64,000 nucleotides of DNA from Pseudomonas sp. ANT_J12 (GCF_008370045.1 NZ_VOBN01000006.1:186001-250000), one strand, 5' to 3'. Positions 1 to 10,267 are shown, numbered from the stretch's first letter. Program-made: numbers and translations. The notes: a model not told the origin generated them from the sequence alone.

Positions 1-1346
1 AGCTCTACGCCGAGGGCTTTATCGAAGGGCGGGTCGGCGACGGCACTTACGTCGCGCAGTTGCCGCAAACCGTGCTGCCGGCAAAAAAACTATCCGCAAA
101 AGTATCCACAGGGTTGTCAACAGGGTTATCCCCAGCCTTATCCACAAATTGGCTGGATTTACCTGTGATTCCATCCAGTAAAGTTATCCACAGCGGTGCT
201 TTGCAGCGGGTCGAAAACAACCATTTGGCCCTGCCACCGAGTGGTCCGCCGAAGGCTTTTCGCGTGGGCGTGCCGGCCTTCGATCTGTTTCCGTTCGAGG
301 TCTGGGCCAAGCTGAACGCGGCTTTCTGGCGCAAACCGGATCTGCAGCAGTTGTGCTACGGCGACCCGGCGGGCGATGCGCGCCTGCGCGGGATGATTGC
401 CGCGTATTTGCGCAGTTCCCGGGGCATGCAGTGCACGGCTGAGCAAATTGTGATCACCAGTGGCGCACAGCAGGGGATTAGCCTTTGTGCACAGCTGCTG
501 GTCGAGCCGGGCGATGGAGTGGCGATCGAGAATCCGGGGTATCGCGCGGCCGGTCATGCCTTCGCCGTGGCCGGGGGCCGATTGCGCGGGGTGTCGGTGG
601 ACAGTGAGGGCATCAATTGCGCCGAACTGGAAGGTTTGAAGGATTGCCGACTGGCGTACGTGACCCCATCCCATCAGTACCCGACCGGGGTGATCATGAG
701 CCTGGCCCGGCGCCTGGAATTGCTGGCGTGGGCCGAGCGCACCCAGGGCTGGATCGTCGAGGACGATTACGACGGCGAGTACCGCTACAGCGGCGCACCG
801 TTGGCGCCGTTGGCGGCACTGGATCGCCAGGGCCGAGTGCTCTACGTCGGGACCTTCGGCAAAGTGGCGTTCCCGGCCTTGCGCCTCGGCTACCTGGTGT
901 TGCCACCGGGGTTGGTGGATGCGTTCTCCCGTCGCCGCGCCGTGGATGTGCGGCATTCGGAAGTCAGCACCCAAGCGGTCATGGCCGAGTTCATCGCGGC
1001 CGGACATTTCCAGCGCCACATCCGCCGGATGCGCCGTGCGGCCCTGAGTCGGCGCAATGCGCTGTTGGCCGGTTGGCCGAAGGACATTCCCGGCGTGGGC
1101 AGTTTGCCGACCGTCGCCGCCGGGTTGCACATGACGGTGCCGGTCGACAGCCTGGCCCGTGAACAGGAACTCATCGAAAAAGCCGCCGCCGTTGCGGTCG
1201 AGATCAACGGTTTGAGCAGCTATTGGCTGCCCGATTCAACGCGACCACTGGATCAGCGGGCCGGCCTGGTGCTGGGCTTCGCCGCCGTGCCGGAGGCCGA
1301 CATCGCCTGCGCACTCAAGCGCCTGCGTACCGCCTGGTCTTGCTAG
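1..1346 (+). CDS. MocR-type transcriptional regulator (GntR HTH fused to aminotransferase-like domain), 5' end missing
   Basis: The reading frame is open from the first bases (in frame from base 3), so the true start lies before the window. The first visible residues (LYAEGFIEGRVGDGTYVA) look like the wing at the end of a GntR winged helix. A linker follows, then a fold-type I aminotransferase domain with the usual MocR motifs: PSHQYPTG, EDDYDGEYRY and a GTFGK segment carrying the lysine expected to bind PLP. MocR proteins usually act as PLP- or amine-responsive regulators; the target here is unknown because the divergent neighbour is not visible. The linker consists of four-residue repeats of the type LSTG encoded by 12-bp DNA repeats that resemble DnaA boxes. 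The TAG stop shares the palindrome CTAG with the stop of the convergent gene. Confidence 0.9.
   Translation, partial: LYAEGFIEGRVGDGTYVAQLPQTVLPAKKLSAKVSTGLSTGLSPALSTNWLDLPVIPSSKVIHSGALQRVENNHLALPPSGPPKAFRVGVPAFDLFPFEVWAKLNAAFWRKPDLQQLCYGDPAGDARLRGMIAAYLRSSRGMQCTAEQIVITSGAQQGISLCAQLLVEPGDGVAIENPGYRAAGHAFAVAGGRLRGVSVDSEGINCAELEGLKDCRLAYVTPSHQYPTGVIMSLARRLELLAWAERTQGWIVEDDYDGEYRYSGAPLAPLAALDRQGRVLYVGTFGKVAFPALRLGYLVLPPGLVDAFSRRRAVDVRHSEVSTQAVMAEFIAAGHFQRHIRRMRRAALSRRNALLAGWPKDIPGVGSLPTVAAGLHMTVPVDSLAREQELIEKAAAVAVEINGLSSYWLPDSTRPLDQRAGLVLGFAAVPEADIACALKRLRTAWSC
90..193 (+). repeat. 12-bp-periodic array of DnaA-box-like 9-mers inside a coding linker
   Basis: Five 9-mers start exactly 12 bp apart, at 90 (CTATCCGCA), 102 (GTATCCACA), 114 (TTGTCAACA), 126 (TTATCCCCA) and 138 (TTATCCACA). 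A sixth at 185 (TTATCCACA) is out of phase. Those at 138 and 185 match the canonical DnaA box perfectly, and all lie on the same strand. At protein level the array encodes LSAK-VSTG-LSTG-LSPA-LSTN. Either a tandem repeat in a flexible linker resembles DnaA boxes by chance, or the array binds DnaA. The periodicity is seen directly; binding is not. Confidence 0.6.
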
Positions 1347-4300
1347 GCCAGGGGCGACGCGGGGGGCGGTGGTTCGAGGGCGAGAAATAACCGGCGCGTG
1401 GCCGGATCGCTGATCCGGCGAAACACGTAATCCACGGGTTCGATCGACGTCAGTTGCTGTCGAAGCGCCGGGTCCAGAGTGTCCAGGTACGTGTCCGCGA
1501 CTTTCAAGTGCGCGGCGGTGGGCTGGTTGGCCGGACTATCGAGGGCGGCATAGTGAAAGTGAGCCAGCCACAGCGGCTGGTCGTTGCGCGCGATGTCGAG
1601 TATCCGGTACTCCTGGAAGTAGTCGCCCCGGGATTTGGTTTTGACCCGCCCCTGTTGGTTGCGCACCAGCCGGACCTGAGCGTTGTCATGCAACCATTGG
1701 AAATACTCCAGGCGCGGTTTGCGTTGTTTCAACATGGAGGCTCGCACCTCGATCCCGCTGCTGCGCAGGCGGGTAGCGCCATTGCGCAGTTCCAGGCTCA
1801 ACGTGCCGACCGGTGGCGGCATACCGCTGGCCGCTCGAATGTTCGCCATGGCCGTCTCGACCGCCGTGGCTTCCTCCTCGTACTTGAGGGCCTGGGAATC
1901 GAACAGGTGCTGCATGTCCGCCGGAATCCGCTTCGCCCGTTGGGCGTCCTCGCGGGTGCGGGTGATGAAACCCTCCAGCCCGAGGTTCAGCGCCAACCCG
2001 TCGACGATGACGTCATTGTCGGTTCTCACCGGTTTACCGGCCCCGCCACTTTTGGGCGCGAACTTCTTGAACAGGGCCGCCTCGGGTTTGGACTCGCTGG
2101 CCGGCAGCGGATCTCGCGGCCGCGTCTTCAGCACCTTGCCCGGAAGGTGCGACGGGCCGGCCGTCGCGGCGGCGGTGGCGCCCCGCTCGAACGGCAGCTC
2201 GTCCTCGGGCAGCAGGTCGTAGAGCTGGGATTGCGCCAGGGCCTGGAATTCCTTGATCAGCGCCTGCAAGCGCGCCAATGCCTGGGGATGGGTCATGCCC
2301 GGGTATTGGCCGGGCAGGTCCTCGATGCGCTGAAGCGTGTCGGCGTAGATGTCCAGCAGTGGCGTCAGTGTTGCGATGCGTTGCTCGGTCGTTTGCTCGA
2401 CGGGCGGTGCGCTCATCAAGTCCGTGAGTGTTTGGCTGGCCTCGGAGGCTTCGATAACGATGTTCGCCACGGCGGCCCGGGCTTGAGGCATTTGCGCGCT
2501 GGCCTGTTCTTGCACGCAGAGATCGTAGGCCAGGCCGATTTCGTTGGCCTTGTAGTCCAGGGGTGAGTGTCGCGGCAGCAACTGACGGATCGTCTGGGAC
2601 GTCTCCCGTGCCGTGCGCCCCAGGACCTTGAGACCGGCCACGGCTTGGTAGGCCTGCTCGGTGCGTTCAATGATCGCCTGGCTCAACTGGATGGCCTTTT
2701 GTGCGGCCGGAACGCTGGCGCCCACGGCCAGCTCGGGGTTGATCGAGCCTTCGCCGGTCATCGGTGCGATGGTGATGGAGTACTGGCTGCTCTTGAGCGT
2801 AAACCACAGGGACAGGTGTTTCTCGAGCAAGGTCGTCAGGCGCAGCAGGTCATAGGTGTAGCCGACCGTGCCGCCCAGTTCGCGCCACTGCTTCAAGTGT
2901 TCAAGGGCTTCCCGGTGTTCGTCGATCAACACGTCGAGCCTGTCGACCAGGCGCAGGGCGTGGGCATCGAATTGCTGGTCACTGGCTTCAGACATCCCCT
3001 GCTGAAGCGCATTGATTTCGGCCTGTATGGCACTTTCGCGGTTTTTGAAGGCCTGGATCTTTTCCTGCAGGGCCTCCTTGCGCTGGGCCTTGTCCAGTTT
3101 GATGGCCTTGAGCCGACTCCTCATCCCGCCACCGCGCAGGCGCAACCGCGTATCGACGTACCAGTTGCCGTGCAGGTCGTGGGTCAACAGCGGGCCGCTG
3201 CGTGACGGGTTTTTCGGATTGAAGATCTGCACCTGTTCATCGTCATTGATCAGCACCTGGAACCAGCGATTGACGACCCGGGCGTAGTGTTTGTCGTTGA
3301 GTTGGTACAGATACGGCGGCGCCTGGTTGAGGATGGCCACGTCTTTGTGGGCCAGGTCCGGCGCGCTGACTTTGACGCTGTCCAGATAAACCCCCAGGGC
3401 CGACGGGGTGCGGCGCGGCACCGATTCGCCGGCTTCCAGCGCTGTGGCGTGTTCGGCGGGGAGCTCGCCGGCCAGCGCGGTGGGTTCCAGGGTCATAGTG
3501 GTCAGCGCGGGCGGGGGCGTGGGGCGCAACGTCAGGTGGCGTGGCGCCGAGTCTTTGCGTTTGTCGCGCCAATGCTCGACTTCATCGCGGGTGCGGCGCA
3601 GGTTGGCCTGATGGATCAGCAGCATGCCCACGGTCATCAGCACATCCCCCAGAGACGTCCACTCCACCAGGCTGTCGCCCCGCTCATGGGCCGCCAGCCC
3701 CTGCTGCAATTGCTCGATGCCTTGCCAGACCCAGACCGCAGTCCCCACCGGGCCGGTCAGGAACGTCGACGCCACGTTGAAAATCGCCCAGCCACTGTCC
3801 CGCAGCAGCGCCCAGCGGCGTTCGCCATTGGACAGGGATTGGCGGTCAGCCTGTTCGACCAGCGTGTGGGCGTTGCTGGTGAAGAGCGTGGCGAGCAGGT
3901 TAGCGGTGATCACCTCGGAACCCAGGCTGATCGGGCCGCTCAGGTCCAGATTCAGCAGCAGTTCGACGCCCGTTTCTGTCGCCAGCCAGGGCGAAGGCAG
4001 GCCGACGGGAAATACGTACTGAGCGTATTCAAAACTGAGGGCGGGCGTGGGCAGCCAGGCCAGCACCGAGTCACGCAATTCACCGGGTTGGTGGATGGCG
4101 TAAATCAGGTTCTGTAACGACGCGAATTGCAGCAATGGCCGTTCCAGCGCCGGGCGATACAGCAGGCACGGCCCCTCGTGGGGATGGCGCGGGCCGATGA
4201 TAAACATATTGGCCACAGTGTCGGCCGTCGACAGGGCGCGATAGCGGGGAATAAAGCTCAGCGGGCGGAGAGTGATGTCGATCGGATGCTTGCGAGCATG

Positions 4301-5935
4301 GCCCTGGGCGATGTCCATCAACTCGCAGATATAGCGATAGCCCGTCTCGTCGACGCCGCCCTCGTTTTGCAGTTTGCATTCCAGGGCCTTGAGCCTGAGC
4401 AGGTCGGGCAACAGGCTGACGTAACGTTGCTGCTGGAGTCGTGCCTGGTGGGCGTCATCAATCAGCCGGGTCTTGAGCAACGCCGGGTAGTGTTTGCCGA
4501 CGTTGACCTGGCGGGCCATGGTCCCGAGGTAGTCCACGGTGAGCCATGGCGGGCAAGGCTGGTTGTTGTTGAACGTGATGTCGGCCTGGTAGGGCGGGGT
4601 GTTCTGCAGGGCAAATTCGCCGAGGGTTTCGACCTGGGTATCGTGGGGGTTGGGCAGGGTGAAAGCGCCGACGGTGAAGCTGTTGGTAATGCTGATCCGC
4701 AGTTCATCAAGCGCCAGTTGGGCGGCGTCGTTGGCGTGATGCTCGCGCCGGTTCGCAACGATCGCGTTGCGCATCTGCTCCTGGGCGTAATCCCGGATCA
4801 ACTTGATGTCATTCAGACCGTAGGTGTTGCGCAGCCGGCCCTGAGTCGACAGGTAATGGCCGTAGTCTTGCAACTCGGTGGCCGACGCTTTCGACAGCCA
4901 GTCGGGAATGGCGGCTTCAAGTTGGTCGAGGTATTTTTTTTCCTCTTCGTTGAAGCGCCCGACCCCATGGGCGCTCGACGCAAAGAAAGCACTTTGCGCG
5001 TCGGGGGCTGATATCAGCGTCGCGATGGCCTCCAGTTGAGCGGCGATCAGTGCCCAGGCCATGTGGTCGAACACGTTGCCGTCCGGCTCGAACAAGCGCC
5101 ATTGCAATGACTTTCCGGCGGTTTCCATGGCGATGCGCGCGGGCAGGGACGCGCCCAGTGCGGCCATGGATTCGAACGTTTCGTAGCCACCTTCGATGGT
5201 GTACAGCAACAGGATGTCGAGCTGGTTATGCACGGCTTTCAAGACGATCGCACCGCCCAGCAGCAGGTGGCGGTGGTTGTCCGGTTCGTTGTAGTCGATA
5301 TCGATGAGGCAGGCCTGAATGCCCGGGATCGCTGTATTGGCTCGGGAACGCTCAGCCTTGTCCGGGTGGGCGGAAACGGCACGGGCGACCTCGCACTGCT
5401 CAGCCGTCCAGCCGTTGACGTGCTGGAGGTTCAACGCCTTCCTCAGGGTGTCGCTCAGTTCATGCCAGCGAGGTTTGTGCTTAACCGAAGTGTTCCAGTA
5501 GTCGAGTTGCTGCTGCTGGAATTCGATGTACAGCAGCGGCGCATAGTTGTTCAGCACGAGGGCAATGTCTTCGATGCTGACGGCCAGTTGCATCGCCGGT
5601 TCGGTCAATGGCGCGGGGGTGAGGAAGTGCTCGCCTTCGATGAAATTGGCGACCTGCGAGGACTGGCTCTGGCGCAGTAACGCGGCGGTCAGTGTCTCGG
5701 TGTGTGGCGCCAGACGCGTCTGCGTGTCGGTGGTGGTTTGCCATTGCGGCGTGACGATCAAGGTGCGGTCCGGATCAATCGCCAGTTCCGGGTACTGCTC
5801 GTTCAAGGCATGGCGCAACAGCTTGGCGCCGACCTCTTGAAGGCCGGGCCCCTGATTGGTCTGGGAGATCAGCGCATTTTTTTCCTGGAGCAGTATTTCG
5901 GCGTTTTGACGGTCGGGCGTGGACGTCGGCGTCAT
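1343..5935 (-). CDS. Very large dermonecrotic-toxin-like protein (DUF6543-type), 1530 aa
   Basis: I chose the ATG at 5935 because AAGGA lies 8-9 bases upstream; an open extension to 6058 has a poor, basic N-terminus. No signal peptide is visible. Two hydrophobic stretches lie around residues 715-775 (near FLTGPVGTAVWVW and DVLMTVGMLLI), and a long charged, coiled-coil-like region lies around residues 945-1015. The overall appearance, including the segment with YLYQLNDKHYARVVNRWF, is that of the 1500-1700 aa Pseudomonas proteins annotated as dermonecrotic toxin domain or DUF6543. That match is from memory, not from a search. I could not identify a catalytic motif. The gene stands alone, convergent with the MocR gene, and shares its stop palindrome. 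Confidence 0.6.
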   Translation of the reverse strand: MTPTSTPDRQNAEILLQEKNALISQTNQGPGLQEVGAKLLRHALNEQYPELAIDPDRTLIVTPQWQTTTDTQTRLAPHTETLTAALLRQSQSSQVANFIEGEHFLTPAPLTEPAMQLAVSIEDIALVLNNYAPLLYIEFQQQQLDYWNTSVKHKPRWHELSDTLRKALNLQHVNGWTAEQCEVARAVSAHPDKAERSRANTAIPGIQACLIDIDYNEPDNHRHLLLGGAIVLKAVHNQLDILLLYTIEGGYETFESMAALGASLPARIAMETAGKSLQWRLFEPDGNVFDHMAWALIAAQLEAIATLISAPDAQSAFFASSAHGVGRFNEEEKKYLDQLEAAIPDWLSKASATELQDYGHYLSTQGRLRNTYGLNDIKLIRDYAQEQMRNAIVANRREHHANDAAQLALDELRISITNSFTVGAFTLPNPHDTQVETLGEFALQNTPPYQADITFNNNQPCPPWLTVDYLGTMARQVNVGKHYPALLKTRLIDDAHQARLQQQRYVSLLPDLLRLKALECKLQNEGGVDETGYRYICELMDIAQGHARKHPIDITLRPLSFIPRYRALSTADTVANMFIIGPRHPHEGPCLLYRPALERPLLQFASLQNLIYAIHQPGELRDSVLAWLPTPALSFEYAQYVFPVGLPSPWLATETGVELLLNLDLSGPISLGSEVITANLLATLFTSNAHTLVEQADRQSLSNGERRWALLRDSGWAIFNVASTFLTGPVGTAVWVWQGIEQLQQGLAAHERGDSLVEWTSLGDVLMTVGMLLIHQANLRRTRDEVEHWRDKRKDSAPRHLTLRPTPPPALTTMTLEPTALAGELPAEHATALEAGESVPRRTPSALGVYLDSVKVSAPDLAHKDVAILNQAPPYLYQLNDKHYARVVNRWFQVLINDDEQVQIFNPKNPSRSGPLLTHDLHGNWYVDTRLRLRGGGMRSRLKAIKLDKAQRKEALQEKIQAFKNRESAIQAEINALQQGMSEASDQQFDAHALRLVDRLDVLIDEHREALEHLKQWRELGGTVGYTYDLLRLTTLLEKHLSLWFTLKSSQYSITIAPMTGEGSINPELAVGASVPAAQKAIQLSQAIIERTEQAYQAVAGLKVLGRTARETSQTIRQLLPRHSPLDYKANEIGLAYDLCVQEQASAQMPQARAAVANIVIEASEASQTLTDLMSAPPVEQTTEQRIATLTPLLDIYADTLQRIEDLPGQYPGMTHPQALARLQALIKEFQALAQSQLYDLLPEDELPFERGATAAATAGPSHLPGKVLKTRPRDPLPASESKPEAALFKKFAPKSGGAGKPVRTDNDVIVDGLALNLGLEGFITRTREDAQRAKRIPADMQHLFDSQALKYEEEATAVETAMANIRAASGMPPPVGTLSLELRNGATRLRSSGIEVRASMLKQRKPRLEYFQWLHDNAQVRLVRNQQGRVKTKSRGDYFQEYRILDIARNDQPLWLAHFHYAALDSPANQPTAAHLKVADTYLDTLDPALRQQLTSIEPVDYVFRRISDPATRRLFLALEPPPPASPLA

Positions 5936-6040
5936 GGTCGTTTCCTTGTGACCGGAGCGGGAACGACGACGGTAGGGAACGGGGCGCGGGTTGAGGTGGT
6001 AATTATTTATCGCCACACCAAATCTGTGGTGAGGAAGCTC

Positions 6041-6073
6041 GTTGTGGTGAGGGGGCAAGCCCCCTCACTACAG
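6041..6073. repeat. REP-like palindrome downstream of the polyamine-binding protein gene
   Basis: A perfect 9-bp stem GTGAGGGGG/CCCCCTCAC (6047-6055 and 6060-6068) with a 4-nt loop lies between the toxin-like gene and the end of the binding-protein gene. A further GTGGTGAGG half element precedes it. There is no T-run, so it is more like a Pseudomonas REP than a classical terminator, although it could block readthrough. Confidence 0.55.
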
Positions 6074-6100
6074 GTTTTGTCACATCTCAGGGCTGTGCTA

Positions 6101-7201
6101 TCAGGTCCCGGACTTGATCTTGGTCCAGGCCCGGGTCCGTGCGCGCTCGGCATCGCGCGGCAGCGGTTGCAGGGTGTAGAGCGTGCTCATCGCCGATTCG
6201 GTCGGGTACAGGTTCGGGTTGTTGCGGATGGCCGGGTCGACCAGCTCCGTGGCGTCCTTGTTCGGGTTCGGGTAGCCGACGAAATCGCTGACCGGCGCAA
6301 TCACTTGCGGTTGCAGCAGGTAGTTGATGAAGGTGTAGGCGTCTTCCGTGTTCTTCGCGCCTTTGGGGATCGCGAGCATGTCGAACCAGATCGGCGCACC
6401 TTCTTTCGGCAGGCGCATATCGACGACTACGCCGTTCTTGGCTTCCTTGGCGCGGTTGGCGGCCTGGGAGAAGCTGCCCGAATAACCGACCGCGACGCAG
6501 ATGTCACCGTTGGCGATGTCGGCCATGTACTTGGAGGAATGGAAGTAGGTGACGTACGGCCGGATCTTCATCAGCAGCGCTTCAGCCTTGTCGTAGTCCG
6601 CAGGCTTTTTGCTGTTGGGGTCCAGGCCGAGGTGTTGCAGGGCCAGCGGCAAAATCTCCGATGGCGAATCGAGCAGGGCGACGCCGCACTGCTTGAGCTT
6701 GCTGATGTTCTCTTCCTTGAAGATCAGGTCCCAGCTGTCCACCGGGGCATTGGCGCCCAGCGCAGCTTTGACCTTGTCCGGGTTGAAGCCGATCAGGATG
6801 GTGCCGTACATGTAGGGCACGGCGAATTTGTTGCCGGGGTCGTTGGCTTCGATCAGCTTCATCAGCTTGGGATCGAGGTGGTTCCAGTTCGGCAGCTTGC
6901 TGCGGTCCAGCGGCTGGAACACCCCGGCTTCGATCTGCTTGGCCAGGAACACGTTGGACGGCACCACCACGTCATACCCGGAGTTGCCGGTCAGCAGCTT
7001 GGCCTCCAGCGCTTCGTTGGTGTCGAAGATGTCGTAGACCAGTTTGGTCTGGGTGTTCTGCGCCTTGAAATCGTCCAGGGCTTTGGGGGTGATGTAGTCG
7101 AACCAGTTGTAGACGCGCAACGTTCGCTCTTCGGCGTGCACGGCGCCACTGAGCAGCGTCGCGCACAGCGCTGGAGCGATAAAACGCTTGAGTCTGTTCA
7201 T
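6101..7201 (-). CDS. Periplasmic polyamine ABC transporter substrate-binding protein (PotF/SpuD family)
   Basis: The 366-aa protein begins with a signal peptide of about 23 residues ending ...SGAVHA, then EERTLRVYNWFDYI, the typical N-terminus of mature PotF/SpuD proteins. These bind putrescine, spermidine or related polyamines in the periplasm and hand them to an ABC permease. The length fits the family. The gene lies 12 bp downstream of the acetylpolyamine amidohydrolase gene on the same strand, so the two are probably cotranscribed; the same pair occurs in P. aeruginosa (PA1409-PA1410). No permease or ATPase gene is adjacent, so it must share a transporter encoded elsewhere. Which ligand it prefers, possibly an acetylated polyamine, is inference. 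Confidence 0.88.
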   Translation of the reverse strand: MNRLKRFIAPALCATLLSGAVHAEERTLRVYNWFDYITPKALDDFKAQNTQTKLVYDIFDTNEALEAKLLTGNSGYDVVVPSNVFLAKQIEAGVFQPLDRSKLPNWNHLDPKLMKLIEANDPGNKFAVPYMYGTILIGFNPDKVKAALGANAPVDSWDLIFKEENISKLKQCGVALLDSPSEILPLALQHLGLDPNSKKPADYDKAEALLMKIRPYVTYFHSSKYMADIANGDICVAVGYSGSFSQAANRAKEAKNGVVVDMRLPKEGAPIWFDMLAIPKGAKNTEDAYTFINYLLQPQVIAPVSDFVGYPNPNKDATELVDPAIRNNPNLYPTESAMSTLYTLQPLPRDAERARTRAWTKIKSGT

Positions 7202-7213
7202 TGTTCTAATTCC

Positions 7214-8245
<1,032 letters not shown>

Positions 8246-8410
8246 TTTCTTGTTCTCCGCAGGCTGATTCGGTTGAACACAGTCTTGCGGGGCGCGGCGT
8301 TTGGGAGAACGGCAGGAAAGGCCAAAAGGGGATTGATATGGCCAAAAGATCTGACCGAAATTCGCCCCTTATTGGCGCGACAATGCCCCAGGGTTGGGCG
8401 CGCACCCCTT

Positions 8411-8514
8411 GATCGTTCCCACGCTCCGCGTGGGAATGCAGCCCATGACGCTCCGCGTCACCGGGACGCGGAGCGTCCCAAGAGGCATTCCCACGCAGGA
8501 GCGTGGGAACGATC
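8411..8514. repeat. Long inverted repeat element (GATCGTTCCCACGC family), copy 1
   Basis: Both ends carry GATCGTTCCCACGC in inverted orientation. Each arm can also fold on itself (TTCCCACGCTCCGCGTGGGAA), and an inner pair of GACGC/GCGTC palindromes fills the centre. Two more full copies lie at 15816 and 21861 and a short one at 30414. It fills most of the 282-bp gap between the AraC-type and aphA genes. The rest of that gap shows nothing else I recognise. Confidence 0.75.
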
Positions 8515-8527
8515 AGCACGATCAGCA

Positions 8528-9520
8528 CTAAGGCCGGAACTGACTGGGCGCCACACCACTCCAGCGCACAAACGCATGGCGAAAACTCGCGGTTTCGCTG
8601 AACCCCAACGCTTCGGCAATCCGATAGATCGGCAACTGATCCTCGCAAAGCATTTGCTTGGCTTGCTCAAACCGCAGCTCATCGAGCAGTTCCTGATAAC
8701 TGCAGCCCAGATCCTTGAGGTGCCGGCGCAACGTCCGCGCCGAGCAATTCATCTGCACCGCCAACCCTTCAAGCCCCGGCGCCGCATTCAACTGCGCACG
8801 CAGCAACTGGCGAATCCGTCCCAGCCACGCCTGGCGCCCGGTGAACTCGGTGTTCTGCTTGCGGCAGCGATCGGCCATGGCCTGATGGGTGATGACGTCC
8901 GCCAGCGGCAGGGGTTGGTCGAGCCACTTGCGCTCGAAGGCAAACGCGTTGTCCCGCGCCTCGAAGCTCAGTGGGCAGTCGAAGTGTTCGGCGTAAGTCG
9001 CCTGATAGTCCGGCGCCACGTGTTCGAAGCGTGCAGCCAAGAGTGGCAGCGGATGGCCGAGCAGGTCGTCGCAAATGACTTTCAGCGACACCAGGCAGAA
9101 CTCGGCATTGAACACCGCCAGTGCCGGGCTTTCCCGGTAATCGGCAGCGACGAACCAGATGCGCTCCCCATCGTCTTCCAGGCTCAGCTCGAAAAGTGTT
9201 CCCAACAGCGCCGGATAACGGATCGCCAGGCGCAAAGCGTCACCGAAGGTGGCACTGGTGAGCAGCGCATAACCGAGCATGCCGTACGACGAAACGTGCA
9301 TCCGCCGGCCCAGTTCCAGGCCAATGTCGCGCTTGAGCGCGACCGCGTTGGCGCAAACCTGCATCTCCTGGTTGGTGGTGATGCGCGTGTCCGCCCGGCT
9401 CAGGTCCGCCGCGCTGATGCCGCTGCCCGCGAGCAGCGCTTCGCTGGACAGGCCTTGGGCCTTGAAGGCGTTGAGCACCAGGGAGACGGCGTTGAGCGTG
9501 GTGAGGTGGGAGTGCAGCAT
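8528..9520 (-). CDS. AraC-family transcriptional regulator
   Basis: I chose the ATG at 9520 (MLHSHLTTLNAV) because GGAAG stands 6-7 bases before it; an open extension to 9673 lacks a site. The 330-aa protein has an N-terminal arabinose-binding-type domain of the kind found in OruR/ArgR-like Pseudomonas regulators (about residues 15-200). The C-terminal double helix-turn-helix contains NCSARTLRRHLKDLG and IAEALGFSETASFRHAF. It lies upstream of aphA on the same strand with 282 bp between them, so it probably controls the acetylpolyamine module; this is inferred from position. No operator was recognised. Confidence 0.85.
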   Translation of the reverse strand: MLHSHLTTLNAVSLVLNAFKAQGLSSEALLAGSGISAADLSRADTRITTNQEMQVCANAVALKRDIGLELGRRMHVSSYGMLGYALLTSATFGDALRLAIRYPALLGTLFELSLEDDGERIWFVAADYRESPALAVFNAEFCLVSLKVICDDLLGHPLPLLAARFEHVAPDYQATYAEHFDCPLSFEARDNAFAFERKWLDQPLPLADVITHQAMADRCRKQNTEFTGRQAWLGRIRQLLRAQLNAAPGLEGLAVQMNCSARTLRRHLKDLGCSYQELLDELRFEQAKQMLCEDQLPIYRIAEALGFSETASFRHAFVRWSGVAPSQFRP

Positions 9521-9666
9521 GTTCGCTTCCGTCCATGAGGTCTGCCGGAAGGGAGCAAGTTGCATGCCGCCCCGGTGGGCGCCTGCTTGCCGCCGATAGC
9601 CGATTGGTGCAACCTGCCTGCCATTCACCCTCGGGTGGCGTGGCAAACAACCATAAAGGACTAGGT

Positions 9667-10212
9667 ATGACATTCACTCCATCGCGCTCCATCCTCCTGG
9701 CCTCCAGCCTGTTGCTCAGCTCGCTGTGCTTTGCCGAAGGCGAGCCGGCCGACGGCAGCAGCATCAAGGATTCGGCCAAGGCGGCGGTCTCGTCGGCGAT
9801 TTCGGCCGGCAAGAACCTGTTGGGCGGGGTCAGTGAAGGGGTGCTCGATGGGCGTCAATCGGCACAAGGCGTTGACGGCGCTGCGATTGTTTCCTCTCGC
9901 GAACAAATGAAGGACCGCATCGATGTTCAAGTGCTGAAGACCGAGGCCGTCGGCGACACGTTTATTGTCACCCTGGGCTTCAAGAACAGCAGCGACAGCC
10001 AACTGCGCTTGATCAACCTCAAGCAGACCGGCGCCTTGCTGGCGATCGATCAGGACGGTTACGCCAACGGGCTGACCGCCAGCCTGGATAACCCGGATGA
10101 GGTCACCGTTCCGCCCAAAGCGGCGGTACGCCAGAAATTCACCTTTGAAGGGCCGATTGAGACGTCCACCACGGTGCGTGTGTGGGGCCAGGATTATCAG
10201 GTCAAGAAGTAA
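9667..10212 (+). CDS. Exported protein of unknown function, 181 aa
   Basis: The ATG at 9667 has AAAGGA 6 bases upstream. A signal peptide of about 23 residues ends in SLCFA, followed by a segment rich in Ala, Ser and Lys (SIKDSAKAAVSSAISAGKN) and a C-terminal part that looks like beta-strands (residues 80-181). I do not recognise the family. It probably sits in the periplasm. It is divergent from the AraC-type gene with 146 bp between them and convergent with the asparaginase gene, so it is likely a single-gene unit. Confidence 0.7.
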   Translation: MTFTPSRSILLASSLLLSSLCFAEGEPADGSSIKDSAKAAVSSAISAGKNLLGGVSEGVLDGRQSAQGVDGAAIVSSREQMKDRIDVQVLKTEAVGDTFIVTLGFKNSSDSQLRLINLKQTGALLAIDQDGYANGLTASLDNPDEVTVPPKAAVRQKFTFEGPIETSTTVRVWGQDYQVKK

Positions 10213-10224
10213 GCCGCACGGCTA

Positions 10225-10254
10225 GCCGGCGCCTGCCACATGGCAGGCGCCGGC
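10225..10254. terminator. Perfect 13-bp hairpin between convergent genes
   Basis: GCCGGCGCCTGCC (10225-10237) and its exact complement (10242-10254) flank a 4-nt loop, 13 bp beyond the stop of the exported-protein gene and 13 bp before the end of the asparaginase gene. It lacks a T-run on either strand but is well placed to separate the two convergent transcripts. Confidence 0.55.
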
Positions 10255-10267
10255 AAGTCACGGTCGA

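Noticed and set aside
159..1130. Long open frame antisense to the MocR gene
   Set aside because: It mirrors a GC-rich gene with clear PLP-enzyme motifs; the antisense product shows no recognisable domain and no ribosome site.
1454..5680. Several plus-strand frames of 100-370 codons opposite the large toxin-like gene
   Set aside because: They are fragmentary, low in sequence complexity and antisense to one uninterrupted 1530-codon frame.
8411..8514. Possible CRISPR or attachment site because of repeated palindromes
   Set aside because: Copies are dispersed singly over the window with no spacer array and no integrase or cas gene nearby.
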